64,000 nt of DNA from Gossypium raimondii (lineage: Eukaryota > Streptophyta > Magnoliopsida > Malvales > Malvaceae): assembly GCF_025698545.1 (NCBI RefSeq), contig NC_068572.1, positions 4,092,001-4,156,000 of the forward strand, written 5' to 3'. The notes under the pieces were generated by a model. The model was not told where the DNA came from. It made no database searches and was given only the letters and a program-made list of their open reading frames with translations. The position numbers and the translations under genes are program-made. Below, piece after piece: positions 48,063-58,084 of this stretch; the stretch's first letter is position 1; each line of letters opens with the position of its first letter.

Positions 48063-49331
48063 GTAAGCTATCTATTGCATCTCTTATCTCCTCCTTTTTC
48101 TGCTTTACTGTGCTCTTTATCCTTGTTTTTTCCCACACGAGTTCTAGTTTCGTGTTCTATCTCTTTGTGATGCAATGCTTCTTTTCTTGTACAGGTTTTT
48201 GAGAAATATGTGAAGAACTAGATTGCGATTGCTGCACCTTTTCGGGGTAAATGGTCTTTATAACTTGAGTATCATGTAAGATGATAGTTTCAGATCCTTT
48301 GTTGCCCAAAAGGAAGCTGCAAAATAATACAACAATACCTGAATTAAACAAATTCTATTTTAAAGGTCACATAAGACGTATTATAATATTTTCTTCGAAT
48401 CATACGATGTTGAATTTTTTCCATTGCATTTCTTGATCTACTAAAATCTGAAAATTGGTCAAAATATTGGGTTTATAAGGGAAATTACTGTACAGACTAT
48501 AGAGTAATGAATCCTAGGTTGAGCTTTTTTCTTTTTTAACAAAATTACAAAATATATATTTGTTCAAGCACCCCAGGCATTTCCAAGTGAGGATTATCTC
48601 TGATATGTTTCATTAGAAGCTATCTTAAGATTAGTCACGAGAAGTCTAAGACAATGTAGTTCTATCAAACAATGGCATGCAGTTCCCTTGATGTTCATCT
48701 TTTTCCTTATATATGTTCCAAGGTGATTTCTTATAAGCAGGTTTTGAAATATATAAGTTTCTCCAATTAATAGTACACTGGAACTGTCAGTTGAATCACT
48801 TCAAAAGAACTTCATATGCTCAATAGCTGGTTTTATTGAGTCAAGTTGCTTATTGAGTTGCTATTGAAATGATTCAACAGGTGCACCTGGATATATTGCT
48901 TCTACCTTCCTAAATGGAGTGTCATTTGTTGAAGGGTGGGAACAGAACTTTTTCATTTCAAAGTGGAGCATGCATCAATTAGTATGTGATTATGTTCTAA
49001 TTACTTTTTCATTTTCAGTATTTCTACTTAGATGCCAACGAGGGCATGGATAGTCTGTTGACATGCCCATTAATTTATGAATGTTTTATTTAATATTTTT
49101 ATCGTTATTATTATGTAAATTATGAGTAAATATTTGATGCCACAATTTTTGTCATGTTTTTGTGATGCAATATGGTTTGAGTTCCATTTTATGAAAGACA
49201 TGAAAAACAAAATATTAGATACTGTTAATTTGAGTTCTATTTTACATTGGCCTTTTTAAGAACTTGGGAAACATCAATGACCTTTCTTCTAAGGACCATC
49301 CAGGATATTATGTGATAAGCAGCATCGAATG

Positions 49332-50910
49332 TTGTTAATCGATATGTTTAAGTGCTGCAAATTTAAGTGTTTAAATGTTGTAAATTGAAGTGTTTAAGTG
49401 CTGCAAATTGCAGTGTTTAAGTGCTGCAAATTGAAGTGCTTAGTTGCTGGAAATTGAGATGTTTTATCGCCGTAATTGAGGTGTATAAATGTTGTTAATT
49501 GATATGTTTAAGTGCTGCAAATTTAAGTGTTTAAATGTTGTAAATTGACGTGTTAAAGTGCTGCAAATTGAAGTGTTTAAGTGCTGCAAATTGAAGTGCT
49601 TAGTTGCTGGAAATTGAGATGTTTTATCGCTGTAATTGAGGTGTATAAATGTTGTTAATTGATATGTTTAAGTGCTGCAAATTTAAGTGTTTAAATGCTG
49701 TAAATTGACGTGTTTAAGTGCTGCAAATTGAAGTGTTTTAAGTGCTGCAAATTGAAGTGTTTAGTTGCTGGAAATTGAGATGTTTTATCGCCGTAATTGA
49801 GGTGTATAAATGTTGTTAACTGATATGTTTAAGTGTTGCAAATTTAAGTGTTTAAATGCTGTAAATTGAAGTGTTTAAGTGCTGCAAATTGAAGTGTTTA
49901 AGTGCTGCAAATTGAAGTGCTTAGTTGCTGGAAATTGAGATGTTTTATCGCCGTAATTGAGGTGTATAAATGTTGTTAACTGATATGTTTAAGTGTTGCA
50001 AATTTAAGTGTTTAAATGCTGTAAATTGAAGTGTTTAAGTGCTGCAAATTGAAGTGTTTAAGTGCTGCAAATTGAAGTGCTTAGTTGCTGGAAATTGAGA
50101 TGTTTTATCGCTGTAATTGAGGTGTATAAATGTTGTTAATTGATATGTTTAAGTGCTGCAAATTTAAGTGTTTAAATGTTGTAAATTGAAGTGTTTAAGT
50201 GCTGCAAATTGAAGTGCTTAGTTGCTGGAAATTGAGATGTTTTATCGCTGTAATTGAGGTGTATAAATGTTGTTAATTGATATGTTTAAGTGCTGCAAAT
50301 TTAAGTGTTTAAATGCTGTAAATTGAAGTGTTTAATTGCTGCAAATTGCAGTGTTTAAGTGCTGCAAATTGAAGTGCTTAGTTGCTGGAAATTGAGATGT
50401 TTTATCGCTGTAATTGAGGTGTATAAATGTTGTTAATTGATATGTTTAAGTGCTGCAAATTTAAGTGTTTAAATGCTGTAAATTGACGTGTTTAAGTGCT
50501 GCAAATTGAAGTGTTTAGTTGCTGGAAATTGAGATGTTTTATCGCCGTAATTGAGGTGTATAAATGTTGTTAACTGATATGTTTAAGTGTTGCAAATTTA
50601 AGTGTTTAAATGCTGTAAATTGAAGTGTTTAAGTGCTGCAAATTTAAGAGTTTAAGTGCTACAAATTGAAGTATTTAGTTGCTGGAAATTGAGATGTTTT
50701 ATCGCTGTAATTGAGGTGTGTAAATGTTGTTAATTAATATGTTTAAGTGCTGAAAATTTAAGTGTTTAAATGCTGTAAATTGAAGTGTTTAAGTGCTGCA
50801 AATTGAAGTGTTTAGTTGCTGAAAATTGAGATGTTTTATCGCTGTAATTGATGTGTATAAATGTTGTTAATTGATATGTTAAGGTGCTGCAAATTGAAGT
50901 GTTTAAATTT
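49332..50910 (+). repeat. Minisatellite, 160/137-bp units with 23-bp subunits
   Basis: The marker gtgtataaatgttgtt starts at 49481, 49641, 49802, 49962, 50122, 50259, 50419, 50556, 50716 (one mismatch) and 50853 (about). The spacing is 160 or 137 bp. The difference of 23 bp is exactly one internal subunit (aagtgtttaagtgctgcaaa plus ttg). Each unit is itself built of diverged 20-23 bp subunits ending in gcaaattg. All frames contain stops, so it does not code for protein. The array lies within the CACTA element, between the two putative exons. Confidence 0.92.
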
Positions 50911-50987
50911 AACTTGTTTTAGTTTATGTGCTATGTGATGATTGTGTTTTAAAATTTAACTTGTTTTAGTTCCTTACATTCTTATAG

Positions 50988-51101
50988 GATTCACACTCAA
51001 GGAGCAAGAAACATCTTAGCAACTCATTGGGATCGAGCAGTCAAAAGTCAGAATCAAGTGACACACAAGAGCTAGATTTGGAGCTTAAACTGTCACTGTA
51101 A
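50988..51101 (+). CDS. Putative 3' exon with C-terminal EAR-type motif
   Basis: An acceptor-like cttatag (ends 50987) is followed by an open frame of 37 codons to TAA at 51099-51101. The product is Ser-rich (SLGSSSQKSESSD) and ends LDLELKLSL, overlapping LxLxL motifs of the kind that recruit TOPLESS co-repressors. No DNA-binding domain is seen upstream. A splice from the donor at 48062 would give MGLHSD plus these residues, 43 aa in total, but other upstream exons are possible. It may be the captured last exon of a transcription factor gene. Expression is not shown by the sequence. Confidence 0.35.
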   Translation, partial: DSHSRSKKHLSNSLGSSSQKSESSDTQELDLELKLSL

Positions 51102-51798
51102 TCAGTAATTTTTTTGCTACTTTAAATGCATGCTCATGGAACTACATTTTATGCTTTCCTAGAATTGTAAGTTCAAATAAGTTGATATGAACTAGTTTCA
51201 ATTTTTTTTAAAAAAATTTCAAAGGAATGTTATGTAATCAAAGGTAATTTGACTTGCTGCATGAGATATAGTGAAAAACATTTATCTTCTTGTTCATGAA
51301 TTTTCATTTTAATACGTCTTCAAATTAAATGATACATTTTTTAATTGGTGGAATCTCACATTTGCTGTTGCTGCAATCTCTAACCTAAGAATGGAGCAGT
51401 TCTAAAGGATTTGCTTAAGCAAGTAAAGGGATTGGCATTTTTATAATAATTTAGGATAGGAATGGAGCAAATTCAAAGAATGGAGTGGCGTTTTTATAAT
51501 TTTTTTTAAAATTTTTCGTGACCTTTAGTGGCGTTTTTGGGAAAAGCGCCACTAAAGGTCTTGGTCTTTAGCGGCGTTTGCGGGAGAAGCGCCGCTAAAG
51601 GTCTTGGTCTTTAGCGGCGTTTGCGGGAGAAGCGCCGCTAAAGATCCTGGTCTTTAGCGGCGTTTGTGGGAAAAGCGCCGCTAAAGTTAGCGACGCGATC
51701 TTTAGCGGCGTTTTTTTCGGCGCTTATCAAAGCGCCGCTAAAGGCCTAAAAAAGCGCCGCTAAAAGCCTGTTTTGGTGTAGTGAAGGAACAATGGCGG

Positions 51799-52455
51799 GG
51801 TGTTCATTCGGTTAACCGACCCGAAATAACATTAACCGAATTAATCGACCTTTCAAAATCTTTAACCGTTAACCGATCCGAAATTTTTTTCAAAAAAATT
51901 AACCGAACCGAAATTTTTTCGGTTAATTTGGTCGGTTAACCGAATTAACCAAAAATTATATGTTTTTTTTTATTTTTGGTTAAAAATTAACCGAATTACC
52001 CGAATTAACCGAGTTACCCGAATTAACTGAATTACCCGAATTAACCAAATTAACCAAATTGAATCACTACATAATTAAATTATTTTTAGACTTTTAGACT
52101 TTTAGACTTTAGTTTTAGTCTTAGTTTTAAAATTTTTTTTATTTATTAAATTATTTGTAATTTAATTTTATGATTGGGTTGGGTTGGGTAATTGGGTTGG
52201 GTTGAATACTTGGGTTTAGATTGGGTTTAGGTGAATAGTGGGCCTATTTATATATTATAATTTTATTGATTAATTTTTTCGATTAACCGAAAAAATTCGG
52301 TTAACCGACCGGTTTCGAACCGAATTAACCGTTAACCGAAAAATCAAAAAAAATTAACCGACCCCCGACCGAAAAAATTCGGTTAACCGACCGATTAACT
52401 GAATTCGGTCGGTTAACCGAATTTTTTCAGTTTTACCCGAATTTTGTACACCCCT
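51799..52455. mobile_element. hAT-type MITE rich in GGTTAACCG motifs
   Basis: AATGGCGG is present exactly on both sides (51791-51798 and 52456-52463), the 8-bp target duplication of the hAT superfamily. The ends are inverted: ggtgttcattcggttaaccg on the left and ...acccgaattttgtacacccct on the right. The interior repeats cggttaaccgaatt and its relatives many times, giving strong self-complementarity. It landed 8-16 bp outside the right end of the CACTA element. No coding capacity. Confidence 0.85.
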
Positions 52456-52654
52456 AATGGCGGTGTAATGGAAAAGTAGCTATTATTATTAACTTCGATT
52501 TCGACTAAGAATTAGTAACCTATGAGCCTCTGACTAATAAATAACAATATTGACTCTCTTTTTTTAAAAGGAATTATATCGTGAATTGGAATTTTTAATT
52601 AAGGTTGAAGCATCACTTTTATTAATATTTAATTTTTTATTAAGTAATTCTTTT

Positions 52655-53359
52655 ATGGGTAAATTATTAAAATAGTCATTTTTGTTTATCTCATGTTACA
52701 TTTTTAGTCATTTATGTTTGAAATGTTGCGTTTTAGTCACTTATCTTGACGTGTTGTAACATTTTAGTTATTAAGCTATTAATTGCGTTAACGGTGTAAT
52801 GGTAAGTGATGTAACACATTAAATCATCATTTCAAACAAAATTTTTGGTTAAATTATACAATTGATCCCTTATTTTTCATTTTGAGCAATTTAATTTTTT
52901 TCTTTCATGTTCTTTTAACTTTCCTTCTTTTTTTCTCTCTTTGCTTCTCTTTTAATGTAGTTTTCTATGTTTTCCATTTGATAAAACTAAAGGGAAGAAG
53001 AAAAGGAAATTAAAGAAAAAATAAATTATTCAAAAAATAAAAGTATAGGGACTAATTTTAAAAAATAAAAATATAGAAAAATTATGTTAAAAGACGAAGA
53101 AGGGAGGAAAACAAAGGGAGAAGTAGAAGAGAATAAAAAGAAAAAGAAAAAAAAGTTAAAAGAACATAAAGAAAATAATTAAATTGTTCAAAACGAAAAA
53201 ATATGAGGACTAATTGTATAATTTAACCTAAAATATTTGTTTGAAATGATGATTTAACGTGCCACGTCAGCTTACCATTACACCTTTAACGGAAATTAAA
53301 GGATCAGTGACCAAAATGTAATCTGACGTAAACAAAAGTGACTATTTTAATAGTTTACC
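52655..53359. mobile_element. Foldback MITE, about 705 bp
   Basis: Almost the whole element is two inverted arms. On the left are attattaaaatagtcatttt, then gtgtaatggtaagtgatgta and taaatcatcatttcaaacaa. The right arm carries their complements (ttgtttgaaatgatgattta at about 53238 and aaaagtgactattttaatag at about 53334). attctttt is found on both sides (52647-52654 and 53360-53367), a possible target duplication. The loop region is A/G-rich. No ORF. Confidence 0.75.
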
Positions 53360-53439
53360 ATTCTTTTTTTAAATTTCACTATTATAAATATAGTATACAT
53401 ACAACTACAATATAATTATAATTATAAATATATGCTCAA

Positions 53440-54565
53440 ATTATTACAATTAAAAATTAAACTAGTATAAAGCACCGCGGATGAAAAATTTAAAAAGAAA
53501 CTAATGAAATCCATCCATAGAATACGCAAATGTTAACATTGAAAACCATCCATAGCATACGCAAATGTTAACATTGAAGACCACACACTGTATTGCGAAT
53601 AAAGGGAATCCAGTCTACATGCTCTAAGATCCAAGGTCTTTGTCTTAGATAGAAATGTCAATGACTCATTCGCTTAAGTGTTACATTTTTTAACGTTGTT
53701 TGTGAAGTCTAAAAATTTTGTTAGTTGGGGAAAAACCAAATTTTATTTTAAGGGATCGAAATTAAATTATAAATTTTAGGGATTAAAGTATAATTTTAAT
53801 TATTATATTAATTTATTGGTTCAAAATTTTTAAAAGAAATAAATTGAAATTTTATCACATTAGGGGTTAGAATGCAATTCAGCTATTATATTAACATATA
53901 ATTTCATATTTTAATGGAATTAATATGAAATCCCTACCGTTTTAGGGCCAATGCCTCTATTTATCTTTTGGCATTGTCCCTATATACTAATAGCGTATCA
54001 AATAATTTAGGGTTACATTATTAGTGATTTTTTCTACTACATGAACAAAGTTGCAAGACACTTATCTGTATGGTTAAAAAAATTTGATAAAAATATAAAA
54101 TTAGTTATTAAGAAAAATAGACATGTGGTAGTATTTTATATGAATTGCAAGTTTAAATATTTCACCTGCAATATATCAAATACTAACATTTGTATCATTC
54201 ATTTAATTTTGGTTTGATTTAAAAAAACTATAATATTATTGATCTATATAATCTATATATAATAATTTGTGGGAGGTGCGGTGCATAAATAAATATTAAT
54301 AACTTTCTTTAAACATCATTAAAAATTAAATAATTATAAAAAACCTTAAAACCCTACAACCTAAACACCGAGATCTTAAACAAAATAACTCCTATGTAAT
54401 AAACAAAATCAATTAAGCCCTTTTAAAATTTATTAGAAAATTTTATAAACAAAATTTATTAAAAAGATTTTAAATTTTAAAATTATAAAAATTTTATTAA
54501 AAATAACAATACCCACCCATTAAAATCTAATGGTTATAAGATTTAAAAAAATGATCCCACTCTTT
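53440..54565. repeat. Direct repeat A, left copy
   Basis: Aligned in order with 57225-58080: aactagtataaagcaccgcg, aaagggaatccagtctacatg, gatccaaggtctttg..., tttaacgttgtttgtgaagtc, atcacattaggggtt, ccctaccgttttaggg, aaacaaaataactcctatgt, and taatggttataagattt. This copy has an extra ~40-bp tandem duplication (53508-53575, ccatccatag(a/c)atacgcaa) and extra AT-rich sequence near 54410-54530. It encodes nothing recognised. Confidence 0.8.
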
Positions 54566-55870
54566 TATCGAGCCAAGATTGTTATTTTTAATAGAAAATT
54601 GAACATTTAAAATTTTATAACTTTTTATGAATTTTGTTTATATTTTGTTTATGATTTTTAAATAATTTTAAAATTTAAAACCACTTAATTATTTTTTTTA
54701 ATTTGTTACATTTTGACTCTTTAGCCTTATTAGGTTCTTTAAAAAAATTCTAATTAACTTCCAATAACCAAATGCAATCAATAATGTTTAAATTTGAAGC
54801 AAATGTAATTAGCATTTATTTATCTTAACCAAACGTAATTTTCATACTATCTTCATTAATCTTCAGACTTGGTTTATAAAAATAAAGTTTCGAAACTGCA
54901 TTGTCCAATACAACTAAAAATCAGGTCATTACAATATCAATACGTGCCGGTACCAAGAGAAAAGGATATGCTCATCAGTACAATACTTAGTACATTGTTT
55001 TGGACCCAGAGTAAATCAAGAAAGAAAGAAAAAATCCTTTATTTTTATTTTTTATGAATATTGGAATTTGAAAATTCTTAATCTTATTTTTAAAACAAAA
55101 ATACAATCATGTCACATCAAATTAAGCTTGAATTTGAGGATTTGGATTTCCAAAACTTTTACCCAAATCTTAGATTCCAAAACCGCTATTAATGAAATCT
55201 TATTCTAAGTTTTTTGTGGAACTATTTGCAGCCATTATTTATCTCAATCATACATAGCAATGCCATCCTAGAGGAGGAATAATTGTTCTAATAAAGGAAT
55301 ATCTTACGTAGAATGTGTTGCTTTCTTTAATTATTTACAAAGGTGGTTCGAATGACTTGTTGGTGACAAATTATTTATAATCTAACATAGTACTGTTGCT
55401 TTGTTAATCTGGGTGAAAATAAAGCCAATAAAATGGTTAAAATCTATTGGAACATGAGATAAAAGAAGTGGATCATGTGCTTCAATATTTGTTTCATTTA
55501 GCAAGAGAGAAAGTCTTTGGCAAGCTTCTATTAATTGATTTAATCTTAAAGGCCATAACAAAATTTGTCAGCGGGAAGCTGTACCTATTTAATCAGCGAA
55601 GCCTCTTGGTATAAATGTACCAAGAAACCTTTAACATAAGAAAGGGAATGTCAGTTGGGGGCTTACTGCACTATTTTCGCAGATGTTCAAGGGACAATGC
55701 ACACATCACCATGTTGGGTTTCTTATTATATCATTGTAGAAGGCATCATATTTGGTTTTCTTTTACAATATCTGGTTTCGTTCTTGTTACTACTTTTTTT
55801 TCAAACGTTTGCAGATATTGTAATGCTTGCAATCAATCTCTTTTTCTCAATCTGTACCTTTAAGTTTTAT
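54566..55870. other. Intergenic stretch
   Basis: AT-rich at first. 55610-55860 is less AT-rich and has hydrophobic open frames, but without homology, splice support or codon evidence I do not call a gene. Confidence 0.35.
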
Positions 55871-55976
55871 ATTTGCATAAACTATCATCTACAGCTCCAA
55901 CAAATGACTAAATCTTAACAAAAGTTATCCAATAACACAGGAAATAAATGAAAGAATGAAAAGTTGATATCTAAGC

Positions 55977-56660
55977 CTAATTCGTTGGCATCTCGAACCG
56001 GCAAAAAGGACAATAATGGCTCTGCTTCAGCCAGTTTTCGATGCAATCCCCATGAAAAGTATGAGAACAAGGCATCCGAGAAGCATAAAACCCAACTTCG
56101 AGCTCCTCCAAGCATATCATGCAATCTTCTTGGTCTCCATCTTCTACTCTTACCATCCTTACCATCTCCTTAACCAATGACTCTTTAGCCGGAACCATAC
56201 CATAGTTACTGCTTTCAAACTCCAATGCCGATTCAGCCAAAGCTCTTCCCATCGAAACCCCGTCACTGTCCACAATGGAGACGTGTATTACTGATCGTAA
56301 GGGCAAGACTTCCCGATTAGTTCCTATGCTACGCATCCCACGTACAAAGATTTCATTAACGAAGTTGTGATAAGCAAGGGAGGCCGTGTTGATTCAGAGT
56401 CTTCTAAACGTGGGAAACAGAGCTTGGTCAAGCAGGTACTGGTTTTCCAGAATGTCGAGCTCGAAACGAAAGGTTTCTCGTAAGGACGTATGGTTGGTGA
56501 TGGTGGAGATGTCTGCTAAGAAATCATGGTGGACGGGTATGAAAACAAAGTCAATGGTTAATTCAATATTGATGAACTGGGAAGCAATATCATGAGATTG
56601 CGAGATGATGTTGTCTTCGAAAGTATGCTGCTGAAAGATATGGGGTTGAAGCCATTAAGA
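55977..56660 (-). pseudogene. RING-H2 pseudogene, second copy
   Basis: Copy of the RING-H2 gene at 43297-43944, in the same orientation; the similarity covers about 55873-56825 including flanks. The homologous frame has a TGA at 56394-56396 where the intact copy has CGA, and a TAA at the codon before TGGCTTCAA (about 56654-56656) where the intact copy has CAA. Both are C-to-T changes. Codons for LDQAL are inserted near 56426 and the 5' part differs by further insertions. The downstream ATG at 56336 still opens a 119-aa frame with an intact finger: CMIC, CSHTFHGDC, CPFC. A truncated RING protein cannot be excluded, but the gene looks decayed. Confidence 0.8.
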
Positions 56661-57026
56661 AAAACTTCAGAAACAAGAGAGCTTTAAAGCAACCAGACTA
56701 AGTTTAAACTTGAGAGAAGAAAGAAAGCTTTAAGAAATCAGATAAGTTTCTAGTTCTCGTAATACTATTTTATAAGACGTCAGTGGCGGTTTAAAAGTAT
56801 TGGATTAGAAAGAGGAAATCTCATTTATTAAGGGGCTATATTATAAATATTCCAATTGTTGTAATAGAATTTATAAGTGGAATGGACTCCGATTTCCACT
56901 TGTAGCTTTAGGAATTCGAGGATTACTTCCTACATACTCCATGCTATGCTACGAATTGTCGATCCCTAAAACCAGTAGAATCTTGGACGACAGAAATTTT
57001 TGGAATTACAGTTGAGCTTCAATTCC

Positions 57027-57206
57027 ATGGCTGCCTTTGCATTTCCCTACACACTCTCTCTCACAAAACCTTCCATTTCAAAGTCCTTAACTACCCCTCA
57101 CCATGTAAAGCTTCTGGTTTCACCTACGACCAGGAAAAACACTTCAAACACTTGCAGCTGCAGTGCCCAAAATACCCGTTGTGCTCCTTCAAATTCCCCA
57201 CTATAA
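57027..57206 (+). pseudogene. Truncated exon, possible plastid transit peptide
   Basis: ATG at 57027 opens a 59-residue frame MAAFAFPYTLSLTKPSISKS... that is rich in Ser, Thr and Lys and almost free of acidic residues, ending near NTCSCSAQNTRCAPSNSPL. This composition fits the start of a nuclear gene for a plastid protein. It stops where repeat A (right copy) starts, around 57207-57225. The repeat may have removed or displaced the rest of the gene. Source gene not recognised; a chance ORF is possible. Confidence 0.3.
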
Positions 57207-57224
57207 GTAAAATAATTATGCTGA

Positions 57225-58080
57225 AATGATTACAATTAAGAATTAAACTAGTATAAAGTACCGCGGATGAAAATTTTGAAAACAACCTAATGGAACTCAT
57301 TTATAGCATATACACTTATTAAGATTGAAGACCACATATTACATTGCAGATAAAGGGGATCGAATCTACATGTTCAAAGATTCAAGATCTTTGCCTTAGA
57401 TAAAAATGTCAAAGACTCATTGGTTTAAGTGTTATCCTTTTTGACGTTGTTTGTGAAGTCAAAATCAAATTTGGCCTTTCCCCAACTAACAAAATTTTTA
57501 AAGGGATCGAAATTAAGTTGTAAATTTTAAGGGATTAAAGTATAATTTTAATAATTATATTAATTTATTGTTTCATAATTTTTAAAGGAAATAAATTGAA
57601 GTTTTATCACATTAGGGGTTTAGAATGCAATTCAACTATCATATTAGCTTATAATTTCATAATCTTTAATGAAAATGAAATGGAATCCCTACCATTTTAG
57701 GGACAGCCTCTATTTATATCTTGGCATTGTTCCTATATATTAATAGTGTATCAAATAATTTAAGATTACATTATCAGTGAAAATTTTCTACCATTTATCT
57801 ATAATAATTTGTGGGAGAATATTTGATGTACTGTTGGTGCATAAATCCATGCACCATTAGTGAATAAAAATATGAGGAGGACTTATAAATAAATATAAAT
57901 AAATTTCTTTAAACATAATTAAATAATAATTAATTATAAAGAAACCCTACAACCTAAACACGAGATCTTAAACAAAATAACTCCTATGTAATGTTGATTG
58001 TAAAGGTTTTAGTAACAAGTTAAAAAAAATCAATTAAGTCCTTTTAAAATATGGTTATAAGATTTTTTAAAAATTGACCC
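57225..58080. repeat. Direct repeat A, right copy
   Basis: Second copy of the 53440-54565 sequence, same orientation, about 3.8 kb away. It is shorter because of internal deletions, and contains an extra stretch near 57820-57870 (gtgcataaatccatgcacca). It begins where the 57027 frame ends and stops where the LINE begins. Confidence 0.8.
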
Positions 58081-58084
58081 GTTT

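Larger units (their letters stand above)
45388..51783. mobile_element. CACTA (En/Spm) element, non-autonomous, 6.4 kb
   Basis: The left end cactacaccaaaacagactt and the inverted right end cactacaccaaaacaggctt differ at one base, and the similarity continues through tttagcggcg. AAG flanks both sides (45385-45387 and 51784-51786), the 3-bp target duplication of CACTA elements. Subterminal regions 45400-45725 and 51520-51770 are packed with ttagcggcg...cgccgctaa hairpins, the presumed transposase-binding sites. No transposase (TNPD/TNPA-like) frame was seen. The interior holds gene-like sequence: degenerate gggtttaagggttagggg repeats (46685-46760), a promoter/leader-like stretch (47460-47960), a putative exon near 48062, the minisatellite and a putative exon at 50988-51101. 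Confidence 0.9.

Noticed and set aside
55655-55918. Hydrophobic 80-90 residue frames on the plus strand beside the RING pseudogene
   Set aside because: No family resemblance, no splice or promoter support, and the T-rich composition alone makes hydrophobic frames likely.
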